DNA of 64,000 nt from Azospirillum soli. Its GTDB lineage: Bacteria; Pseudomonadota; Alphaproteobacteria; Azospirillales; Azospirillaceae. Shown in pieces: positions 16,164 to 23,748 of the stretch (positions are counted from its first letter, which is position 1; each line of letters begins with the position of its first letter). A program made the translations under genes and the position numbers. The stretch spans positions 124,001-188,000 of the forward strand of contig NZ_JAGINQ010000013.1 of the NCBI RefSeq assembly GCF_017876165.1, given 5' to 3'. The notes beneath the pieces were generated by a model. The model searched no databases. It worked only from the letters and a program-made list of their open reading frames with translations, and had not been told where the DNA came from.

Positions 16164-17561
16164 ATGGAAACCCTCGCCGCCCTTCTCTACCTCGTCGCCT
16201 CGGTCTGCTTCATCATGGCGCTGCGCGGCCTCTCCAGCCCGGAGACCTCGCGTCAGGGCAACATCTACGGCATGGTCGGCATGACCATCGCCATCCTCAC
16301 CACGCTGGCCCTGCCCATCGTCCAGTCCTACTGGATGATCATCCTCGGCATCGCCATCGGCGGCGGCATCGGCTACGTCATCGCCAAGAAGATCGAGATG
16401 ACCGCGCTGCCGCAGCTGGTCGCCGCCTTCCACAGCCTGGTTGGTCTGGCCGCCGTGTTCGTCGCGCTGGCCGCCTTCTACTCGCCGGCCGCCTACGGCA
16501 TCGGCGTGCCCGGGGCCATCGCCAAGGGCTCGCTGGTCGAGATGGCGCTCGGCACCGCCATCGGCGCCATCACCTTCACCGGCTCCATCGTCGCGTTTGC
16601 CAAGCTGCAGGGGCTGGTCTCGGGCAAGCCGCTGGTCTTCCCCTTCCAGCACCACCTCAACGCCGGCCTGGGCGTGCTGACCATCCTGCTGATCCTCTGG
16701 CTGGTGCAGTCGAACGCCTCGGTCGCCATGTGGCTGATCGTGATCGTGGCGCTGGCGCTCGGCTTCCTGCTGATCCTCCCCATCGGCGGGGCGGACATGC
16801 CGGTGGTCATCTCGATGCTGAACAGCTACTCCGGTTGGGCGGCGGCGGGCATCGGCTTCACGCTGCAGAACAACCTGCTGATCATCACCGGGGCGCTGGT
16901 CGGCTCGTCGGGTGCGATCCTGTCCTACATCATGTGCAAGGGCATGAACCGCTCGATCTTCAACGTCATCCTCGGCGGCTTCGGCGGCGAGGGCGCGGCG
17001 GCGGCGTCGGGCGGCGGCGGCGAGCGCGGCACGGTGAAGGCCGGCTCGCCGGAGGACGCGGCCTACATCATGAAGAACGCGCAGTCGGTGATCATCGTGC
17101 CGGGCTACGGCATGGCGGTGGCGCAGGCGCAGCACGCGCTCAGGGAGATGGCCGACCACCTGAAGAAGGAAGGCGTCGAGGTCAAGTACGCCATCCACCC
17201 GGTGGCGGGGCGCATGCCCGGGCACATGAACGTGCTGCTGGCCGAGGCCAACGTGCCGTACGACGAGGTGTTCGAGCTGGAGGACGTCAACCGCGACTTC
17301 GGCACGGCCGACGTGGCCTTCGTGATCGGGGCCAACGACGTGACCAACCCGGCGGCCAAGACCGACCCGCAAAGCCCGATCTACGGCATGCCGATCCTCG
17401 ACGTGGAGAAGGCCAAGACGGTGTTCTTCATCAAGCGCTCGATGGCCTCCGGCTACGCCGGCGTGGAGAACGAGCTGTTCTTCCGCCCCAACACCATGAT
17501 GCTGTTCGGCGACGCCAAGAAGGTCACCGAAGAGGTCGTAAAAGCCGCCGAGCAGTCGTAA
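16164..17561 (+). CDS. pntB: NAD(P) transhydrogenase subunit beta
   Basis: 465 residues: about eight or nine transmembrane helices of dII (residues 1-270), then the NADP(H)-binding dIII domain with the GYGMAVAQAQHALREMADHL fingerprint near 315 and the GANDVTNPAA loop. Together with PntAA/AB it uses the proton gradient to drive NADH to NADPH. In this island formate dehydrogenase makes NADH, and the PanE-type and GlxR enzymes need reduced cofactor. Confidence 0.95.
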   Translation: METLAALLYLVASVCFIMALRGLSSPETSRQGNIYGMVGMTIAILTTLALPIVQSYWMIILGIAIGGGIGYVIAKKIEMTALPQLVAAFHSLVGLAAVFVALAAFYSPAAYGIGVPGAIAKGSLVEMALGTAIGAITFTGSIVAFAKLQGLVSGKPLVFPFQHHLNAGLGVLTILLILWLVQSNASVAMWLIVIVALALGFLLILPIGGADMPVVISMLNSYSGWAAAGIGFTLQNNLLIITGALVGSSGAILSYIMCKGMNRSIFNVILGGFGGEGAAAASGGGGERGTVKAGSPEDAAYIMKNAQSVIIVPGYGMAVAQAQHALREMADHLKKEGVEVKYAIHPVAGRMPGHMNVLLAEANVPYDEVFELEDVNRDFGTADVAFVIGANDVTNPAAKTDPQSPIYGMPILDVEKAKTVFFIKRSMASGYAGVENELFFRPNTMMLFGDAKKVTEEVVKAAEQS

Positions 17562-17580
17562 AACGCATTTTTGAAAAGGC

Positions 17581-17620
17581 GAAAAGCCCTTTTCCGGCGA
17601 AACCGGGGAGGGGCTTTTTC
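17581..17620 (+). terminator. Rho-independent terminator after pntB
   Basis: An imperfect stem AAAAGCCC...GGGGCTTTTT with inner CCGG/CCGG pairing, followed by T residues, 20 bases after the pntB stop. Confidence 0.75.
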
Positions 17621-17759
17621 CATGGTGCGCTCGCGGCAAAAAAGAAGGCCCCGTCAGCGCAAGGCCGCGGAGCCGTCAGTGGGGAACCTACAAGGAGGAC
17701 TGCGTGCAGTTCCTGTTCCCCTTTGTAACCCGGAAGGGTCGAAACGAGGATAATGGATA

Positions 17760-17798
17760 ATGTATACCAGCTATGTCCGCGTGGCATGTGGTGTGCCA
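17760..17798. promoter_or_regulatory. Two degenerate operator copies upstream of gntR1
   Basis: ATGTATACCA (17760-17769) and TGGTGTGCCA (17789-17798) each match TGGTATACCA at eight of ten bases. They lie about 260-300 bases before gntR1 and could be auxiliary sites for looping or weak binding. The rest of 17621-18059 shows no gene I can support. Confidence 0.4.
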
Positions 17799-17968
17799 GG
17801 ACGCCGTCTATCACGTCCATGGTGAGTCGCGTAAGGGGCTAAGCAGCTGATTGAGCTATGAATTTGAGAGTTCCTGGGCGGAGCTGGCGCTTCCGGCGAC
17901 GCATCGCGGTGCTGACCAACAAAACAGTTCGATGCGCGAACATATTCGCTTGCGCGCCCAGTGGCATC

Positions 17969-17978
17969 TGGTATACCG
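17969..17978. promoter_or_regulatory. TGGTATACCG operator before gntR1
   Basis: Nine of ten match, embedded in TGGCATCTGGTATACCGTAT, which is repeated at 45389-45408. It lies 82 bases before the gntR1 start, so the regulator probably controls itself. Confidence 0.75.
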
Positions 17979-18059
17979 TATCTCCAATTCAAACCCACGC
18001 ACCACAAGATGGGTGAAAAATGCACGCGAGAGGCGGCGCAGCACAGGGACGGAAACGCC

Positions 18060-18749
18060 ATGGACCGAATGAGATTCTCCGTAGAGCCCCTTGACCAGGG
18101 CATGAGCTTCAAGGCGAAGGCCTATCAGGCGCTGCGCCAAGCCATCACGCAGATGGACATCTATGGCGAGCGCAACGAAATCCGCCTGGACGAGCGCCAC
18201 CTCTGCGAAGCCCTCGGCGTCAGCCGCACCCCGGTGCGCGAGGCCATGGCCCTGCTGGAGCAGGAGGGCTTCATCCGTTCGCAGCCGCGCCGGGGCATCT
18301 ACGTGGTCCGCAAGACCAAGGCGGAAATCGTCGAGATGATCACGGTGTGCGCCGCGCTGGAAGGCATGGCCGCCCGTCTCTTCGTGGAACGCGCCAACAG
18401 CCAGAGCGTCGACGACCTGAACGCCACCTTCGACCCGTTTTCGGAAGGCGAGCTGGCCGATCACGTGCTGGAATATTCGGACGCCAACATCGCCTTCCAC
18501 CAGGCGATCATCCAGGCGTCCGGCTGCGGTCTGATCGCCGATCTGACCGACCGTTTCTTCATCCACATGCGGGCGATCCGGCGGGTCACCATGCGCCGGG
18601 GCCGGCGGGCCGAAAAGTCGATGGTCGAGCATCGCGAGATCATCCAGGCCCTGATGGACCGGGACGCCGACCTCGCGGAGCGCCGGGTGCGCGAACACAC
18701 GCTCGGCCTCGCGCACTTCGTGGAAAACCACTGCGACTTTCTCGATTGA
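18060..18749 (+). CDS. GntR-family regulator with FCD domain (1), probable oxalate regulator
   Basis: 229 residues. The winged helix-turn-helix spans about 15-85 (LDERHLCEALGVSRTPVREA is the HTH). The FCD ligand-binding domain follows, with metal ligands likely in DANIAFHQAI, VEHREII and REHTLGLAH. It is a close paralogue of the protein at 39258 with the same length. The ATG at 18060 is preferred over one at 17961, which would make the operator coding. It is transcribed ahead of oxc and frc. FCD regulators bind short palindromes of the TGGT-N-ACCA type, so the recurring TGGTATACCA is a fitting target; oxalate or oxalyl-CoA as effector is inference. Confidence 0.85.
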   Translation: MDRMRFSVEPLDQGMSFKAKAYQALRQAITQMDIYGERNEIRLDERHLCEALGVSRTPVREAMALLEQEGFIRSQPRRGIYVVRKTKAEIVEMITVCAALEGMAARLFVERANSQSVDDLNATFDPFSEGELADHVLEYSDANIAFHQAIIQASGCGLIADLTDRFFIHMRAIRRVTMRRGRRAEKSMVEHREIIQALMDRDADLAERRVREHTLGLAHFVENHCDFLD

Positions 18750-18790
18750 ACCGATCTGAACCTTAAAGAGCTCGGGGAGGAGTTACCGTT

Positions 18791-20563
18791 ATGTCGACTG
18801 CGGCTGCAATAATGGACAAGAACCAAGCCACGGATGCTTCTGTGATCGATGCGCCTCCGGCGCTGACCGATGGCTTTCAGCTCGTCATCGACGCGCTCAA
18901 GCTCAACGGCATCGAGAACCTCTATGTCGTTCCGGGCATTCCGATTTCCGATCTGCTGCGCATGGCGCAGGGCGAAGGCATGCGCGTCATCTCGTTCCGG
19001 CACGAGCAGAACGCCGGCAACGCCGCCGCCATCGCCGGCTTCCTGACCAAGAAGCCGGGCGTCTGCATGACCGTATCGGCGCCGGGCTTCCTCAACGGCC
19101 TGACGGCCCTGGCGAACGCCACCACCAACTGCTTCCCGATGATCCTCATCTCCGGCTCGTCCGAGCGCGAGATCGTCGATCTCCAGCAGGGCGATTACGA
19201 GGAGATGGACCAGCTGGCCATCGCCAAGCCGCTCTGCAAGGCCGCCTTCCGCATCCTGCACGCGCAGGACATCGGCATCGGCGTGGCGCGCGCCATCCGC
19301 GCCGCCGTGTCGGGCCGTCCGGGCGGCGTGTATCTCGACCTGCCGGCCAAGCTGTTCTCGCAGGTGATGGACGCCGCCGAGGGCGCCCGCTCGCTGGTCA
19401 AGGTCATCGACCCGGCCCCGGCCCAGATCCCGGCCCCGAGCGCCGTCGAGCGCGCGGTCGATGTGCTGAAGGGCGCCAAGCGCCCGCTGGTCATCTTCGG
19501 CAAGGGCGCGGCCTATGCCCAGGCCGACGAGGAAATCCGCAGCTTCGTCGAGAAGAGCGGCATCCCCTTCCTCCAGATGAGCATGGCCAAGGGCCTGCTG
19601 CCCGACACCCACCCGCTGTCGGCCGGCGCCGCGCGCTCCCTGGTGCTGAAGGAGGCCGACGTGGTGCTGCTGGTCGGCGCCCGGCTCAACTGGCTGCTGT
19701 CGCACGGCAAGGGCAAGAGCTGGGGCGCGCCCGGCTCGAAGAAGTTCATCCAGATCGACATCGAGCCGAAGGAGATGGACAGCAACGTCGAGATCGTCGC
19801 CCCGCTGGTCGGCGACATCGGCTCCTGCATCACCGCGCTGACGAACGCCATCGACGGCGATTGGACGCCGCCGCCGGCCGACTGGGTCAACGCGGTCGCC
19901 GCCCGCAAGGAGGCGAACATCGCCAAGATGGCGCCGAAGCTGATGAGCAACGCGGTGCCGATGAACTTCCACGGCGCGCTGGGCGCGCTCCGCCGTGTCG
20001 TCCAGGAGCGGCCGGACGCCATGCTGGTGAACGAGGGCGCCAACACGCTCGACCTCGCGCGCGGCATCATTGACATGCAGCAGCCGCGCAAGCGCCTGGA
20101 CGTCGGCACCTGGGGCGTCATGGGCATCGGCATGGGCTTCGCCGTCGCCGCCGCCGTGGAGAGCGGCAAGCCGGTTCTGGCCATCGAGGGCGACAGCGCC
20201 TTCGGCTTCTCGGGCATGGAGGTGGAGACGATCTGCCGGTACAACCTGCCGGTCTGCATCGTCATCTTCAACAACAACGGCATCTATCGCGGCACCGACG
20301 TCAACCCGACGGGCAAGCCGGACCCCTCGCCGATGGTGTTCGTGCCGGGCTCCCGCTACGACAAGATGATGGAAGCCTTCGGCGGGGTGGGCGTCAACGT
20401 GACGAACCCGGACGATCTCTACCGCGCCGTCAGCGAGGCCATGGGCAGCGGCAAGCCGACGCTCATCAACGCGGTCATCGACCCGGCGGCCGGCACCGAA
20501 AGCGGCAACATCGGCAGCCTCAACCCGACCAGCTCGGTCCGCAAGATGCCGGCGGCCGAGTAG
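18791..20563 (+). CDS. oxc: Oxalyl-CoA decarboxylase
   Basis: 590 residues with the three-domain thiamine diphosphate fold. The catalytic Glu lies in FRHEQNAGNAAAIAGF, and the C-terminal TPP/Mg motif runs from GDSAFGFSGMEVE to FNNNGIYRG. It converts oxalyl-CoA to formyl-CoA and CO2. Length and motifs match Oxalobacter-type Oxc and differ from the Gcl at 36552. GGAGGAG lies 8 bases before the ATG. It follows gntR1 by 41 bases and precedes frc, forming a gntR-oxc-frc-fdh order. A GC hairpin at 20575-20604 separates it from frc and may balance expression. Confidence 0.95.
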   Translation: MSTAAAIMDKNQATDASVIDAPPALTDGFQLVIDALKLNGIENLYVVPGIPISDLLRMAQGEGMRVISFRHEQNAGNAAAIAGFLTKKPGVCMTVSAPGFLNGLTALANATTNCFPMILISGSSEREIVDLQQGDYEEMDQLAIAKPLCKAAFRILHAQDIGIGVARAIRAAVSGRPGGVYLDLPAKLFSQVMDAAEGARSLVKVIDPAPAQIPAPSAVERAVDVLKGAKRPLVIFGKGAAYAQADEEIRSFVEKSGIPFLQMSMAKGLLPDTHPLSAGAARSLVLKEADVVLLVGARLNWLLSHGKGKSWGAPGSKKFIQIDIEPKEMDSNVEIVAPLVGDIGSCITALTNAIDGDWTPPPADWVNAVAARKEANIAKMAPKLMSNAVPMNFHGALGALRRVVQERPDAMLVNEGANTLDLARGIIDMQQPRKRLDVGTWGVMGIGMGFAVAAAVESGKPVLAIEGDSAFGFSGMEVETICRYNLPVCIVIFNNNGIYRGTDVNPTGKPDPSPMVFVPGSRYDKMMEAFGGVGVNVTNPDDLYRAVSEAMGSGKPTLINAVIDPAAGTESGNIGSLNPTSSVRKMPAAE

Positions 20564-20574
20564 CAAGGGAGGGC

Positions 20575-20604
20575 GCGGCCCGGCCGTTCAGGCGGGCGGG
20601 CCGC
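20575..20604 (+). other. Intercistronic hairpin between oxc and frc
   Basis: GCGGCCCG pairs with CGGGCCGC across a 14-base loop. No T run follows, so it is more likely a processing or mRNA stability element than a terminator. Confidence 0.45.
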
Positions 20605-20658
20605 CACCCGCCAAAAAAACGTCAGTAAGAAATCAGGAAACGTCGAGGGGGAAGGACG

Positions 20659-21933
20659 ATGGGAAAAGCTCTTGAAGGGGTGCGTGTTCTGGACTTTACC
20701 CATGTCCAGTCGGGCCCGACCTGCACGCAGCTGCTGGCGTGGTTCGGCGCTGATGTGATCAAGGTGGAGCGGCCCGGCGAGGGCGACATCACCCGTGGCC
20801 AGCTGCGCGACATCGACGGCGCGGACAGCCTCTACTTCACGATGCTGAACCACAACAAGCGCTCGATCACCCTCGACACCAAGACGGCCGAAGGCAAGGC
20901 GGTGCTGGAAGAGCTGGTGAAGATCTGCGACGTGCTGGTCGAGAACTTCGCCCCCGGCGTGCTCGACCGCATGGGCTTCACCTGGGAGCGCATCCAGGAG
21001 CTGAACCCGCGCATGATCGTGGCGTCGGTCAAGGGCTTCGGCCCCGGCCCCTACGAGGATTGCAAGGTCTACGAGAACGTGGCGCAGTGCGCGGGCGGTG
21101 CGGCCTCCACCACCGGGTTCGACGACGGCCCCCCGATGGTCACCGGCGCGCAGATCGGCGACAGCGGCACCGGCCTGCACCTGGCGCTGGGCATCGTCAC
21201 CGCGCTGTACCAGCGCAAGTCGACCGGGCGCGGGCAGAAGGTGCTGGCCGCCATGCAGGACGCCGTGCTGAACCTGTGCCGGGTCAAGCTGCGCGACCAG
21301 CAGCGGCTGGATCGCGGGCCGCTGAAGGAATACCCGCAATATCCGAACGGCAGCTTCGGCGACACCGTGCCGCGCGCCGGCAACGCGTCGGGCGGCGGCC
21401 AGCCGGGCTGGATCCTGAAGTGCAAGGGCTGGGAGACCGACCCCAACGCCTACATCTACTTCATCACCCAGGCGCCGGTGTGGGGCAAGATCTGCACGGT
21501 GATCGGCAAGCCGGAATGGATCACCGATCCCGACTACGCGACCCCGGCGGCCCGCCTGCCGCGCCTGATGAGCATCTTCGCCACCATCGAGGACTGGACC
21601 AAGACAAAGACCAAGTTCGAGGTCATGGACATCCTGAACGAATACGACATACCCTGCGGTCCGATCCTGTCGATGAAGGAGATCGCCGAGGAGGAGTCGC
21701 TGCGGGCGACCGGCACGGTGGTCGAGGTCGATCACCCGACGCGCGGCAAGTACCTGTCGGTCGGCAACCCGATCAAGCTGTCCGACAGCCCCACCGAGGT
21801 GACGCGCTCCCCGCTGCTGGGCGAGCACACCGAGGAAATCCTGCGCGACGTCCTTGGCTTCGACGAACGGCGGATCGCCATGGCCCGCGACGGCGGGGCG
21901 CTGGGCGCCGTCCAACGGATGGCCGCCGAGTAA
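20659..21933 (+). CDS. frc: Formyl-CoA:oxalate CoA-transferase (1)
   Basis: 424 residues, class III CoA-transferase family (CaiB-BaiF). The catalytic Asp is Asp168 in IGDSGTGLHL, and the N-terminal segment DFTHVQSGPTCTQLLAWFGA is typical. It transfers CoA from formyl-CoA to oxalate, giving oxalyl-CoA for Oxc and releasing formate. The Gly loop reads ASGGGQPGW, whereas the paralogue at 46054 has AGGGGQPGW, closer to the tetraglycine loop described for Oxalobacter Frc. GGAAGGA precedes the ATG. Second gene of the oxc unit. Confidence 0.93.
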   Translation: MGKALEGVRVLDFTHVQSGPTCTQLLAWFGADVIKVERPGEGDITRGQLRDIDGADSLYFTMLNHNKRSITLDTKTAEGKAVLEELVKICDVLVENFAPGVLDRMGFTWERIQELNPRMIVASVKGFGPGPYEDCKVYENVAQCAGGAASTTGFDDGPPMVTGAQIGDSGTGLHLALGIVTALYQRKSTGRGQKVLAAMQDAVLNLCRVKLRDQQRLDRGPLKEYPQYPNGSFGDTVPRAGNASGGGQPGWILKCKGWETDPNAYIYFITQAPVWGKICTVIGKPEWITDPDYATPAARLPRLMSIFATIEDWTKTKTKFEVMDILNEYDIPCGPILSMKEIAEEESLRATGTVVEVDHPTRGKYLSVGNPIKLSDSPTEVTRSPLLGEHTEEILRDVLGFDERRIAMARDGGALGAVQRMAAE

Positions 21934-22005
21934 ACCGACAGGCGTCACCAAACAAACGGGCAAAAAAAAGCAACGGTACCAGAGCTTAGGAACGGGGAGG
22001 CGGAC

Positions 22006-23748
22006 ATGGACACGGCGATGGTCGCGACGAAGCGGGCCATGCATCCCGGCGCTGGGCGCCGGAACACGCGGCCGCAGCCCAAAGGGCGGCAGGTCGATCC
22101 GGCGGCGCTGGCCGACGTGCAGGGGCTGCTCGGCGACCGGTCCCGCCAGCGGGATCTGCTGATCGAGCATCTTCATCTTCTTCAGGACACTTACCACGGC
22201 CTGCACGCCCGCCACCTCGCCGCGCTGGCGCAGGAGATGCGGCTGGCTCTGGTCGAAGTCTACGAGGTGGCCTCCTTCTACGCCCATTTCGACATCGTCA
22301 TGGACGGCGAGGAGGCTCCGCCCCCGGTCACCGTCCGGGTCTGCGACAGCCTGTCCTGCTGCATGGCCGGCGGCGAGAAACTGATGGAGCAGCTGCCCGG
22401 GGCGCTGGGCCCCGACGTCCGCGTGGTGCGGGCCCCCTGCATGGGCGCCTGCCACAACGCCCCGGCGGTCGCCATCGGCCATGCCCTGCACGAGAACGCC
22501 ACGGTCGAGAGCGTGACCGAAGCGGTGAGGAACGGCGACACCCACCCGCGCATCCCCGACTACGCCGGCTACGAGGCCTACCGCGCGGGCGGCGGCTACG
22601 CGCTGCTGACCGACTGCCTGGACGGGCGGCGGGACGTGGAGGACATCCTGCACCGGCTGGAGGGCGCCAACCTGCGCGGCCTGGGCGGCGCCGGCTTCCC
22701 GACCGGGCGCAAGTGGCGCTTCGTGCGGCACGAGGCCGGGCCGCGCCTGATGGCGGTCAACGGCGACGAGGGCGAGCCGGGCACCTTCAAAGACCGCTTC
22801 CATCTGGAAACCGACCCGCACCGCTTCCTGGAAGGCATGCTGATCGGCGCCTGGGTGGTGGAGGCCACGGACGTCTATATTTATCTCCGCGACGAGTACC
22901 CGCAATGCCGCGAGATCCTGGCGCGGGAGATCGCCGTGGTGGAGGCCGCCGGGCTCGCCAACCACACCCGCATCCACCTGCGGCGCGGCGCCGGCGCCTA
23001 CATCTGCGGCGAGGAGTCCGCGATGCTGGAGAGCATCGAGGGCAAGCGCGGACTGCCGCGCCACAAGCCGCCATTCCCCTCCGTCGTCGGCCTGTTCGGC
23101 CGGCCGACGCTGATCAACAACGTCGAGACGCTGTTCTGGATCCGCGACATCGTGGAGAAGGGCGGGGAATGGTGGGGCAGCTTCGGCCGCAACGGCCGCA
23201 CGGGCCTGCGCAGCTTCTCCGTCTCCGGCCACGTCAAGGAGCCGGGCGTCAAGCTGGCCCCCGCCGGCATCACGATGCGCGAGCTGATCGACGAGTACTG
23301 TGGCGGCATGGCCGAGGGGCACACCTTCATCGGCTACCTGCCGGGCGGGGCGTCGGGCGGCATCCTGCCGGCCAGCATGGACGACGTGCCGCTCGACTTC
23401 GGCACGCTGGAGCAGCACGGCTGCTTCATCGGCTCGGCCGCCGTCGTGGTGCTGTCCGACCGGGACGACATGCGCAAGGTGGTCCTGAACCTGATGGCCT
23501 TCTTCGAGGATGAAAGCTGCGGCCAGTGCACGCCCTGCCGCGTCGGCACCGAGAAGGCCGTGGCGCTGATCAAGCGGCCGGTGTGGGACGAACCGCTGCT
23601 CGACGAGCTGGCGGCGGTGATGGGCAGCGCCTCCATCTGCGGCCTCGGCCAGGCGGCCATGAATCCGCTGAAAAGCGCGCTGAAGCACTTCCGCGACCGA
23701 CTCAACAACGCGGTGAGCAACGAAAAGACCCGGGAGGATGCCCAATGA
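22006..23748 (+). CDS. fdh1B: NAD-dependent formate dehydrogenase, fused gamma-beta subunit
   Basis: 580 residues. The first about 165 are a NuoE-like domain with a [2Fe-2S] site (Cys in VCDSLSCCMAGGE and APCMGACHNAP). The rest is NuoF-like, with the FMN/NAD loop LRGLGGAGFPTGRKW and a 4Fe-4S site (ESCGQCTPCRVGTE). In FdsGBA enzymes these are separate proteins; the fusion resembles the two-subunit FDH1 of Methylobacterium. It accepts electrons from the alpha subunit and reduces NAD. GGGGAGG precedes the start; the stop overlaps the next ATG (ATGA). Confidence 0.9.
   Translation: MDTAMVATKRAMHPGAGRRNTRPQPKGRQVDPAALADVQGLLGDRSRQRDLLIEHLHLLQDTYHGLHARHLAALAQEMRLALVEVYEVASFYAHFDIVMDGEEAPPPVTVRVCDSLSCCMAGGEKLMEQLPGALGPDVRVVRAPCMGACHNAPAVAIGHALHENATVESVTEAVRNGDTHPRIPDYAGYEAYRAGGGYALLTDCLDGRRDVEDILHRLEGANLRGLGGAGFPTGRKWRFVRHEAGPRLMAVNGDEGEPGTFKDRFHLETDPHRFLEGMLIGAWVVEATDVYIYLRDEYPQCREILAREIAVVEAAGLANHTRIHLRRGAGAYICGEESAMLESIEGKRGLPRHKPPFPSVVGLFGRPTLINNVETLFWIRDIVEKGGEWWGSFGRNGRTGLRSFSVSGHVKEPGVKLAPAGITMRELIDEYCGGMAEGHTFIGYLPGGASGGILPASMDDVPLDFGTLEQHGCFIGSAAVVVLSDRDDMRKVVLNLMAFFEDESCGQCTPCRVGTEKAVALIKRPVWDEPLLDELAAVMGSASICGLGQAAMNPLKSALKHFRDRLNNAVSNEKTREDAQ

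Noticed and set aside
21972..21983. ACGGTACCAGAG before fdh1B as another operator
   Set aside because: It lacks the central AT of GGTATACC and sits inside the oxc-frc-fdh unit; the match is only a half-site.
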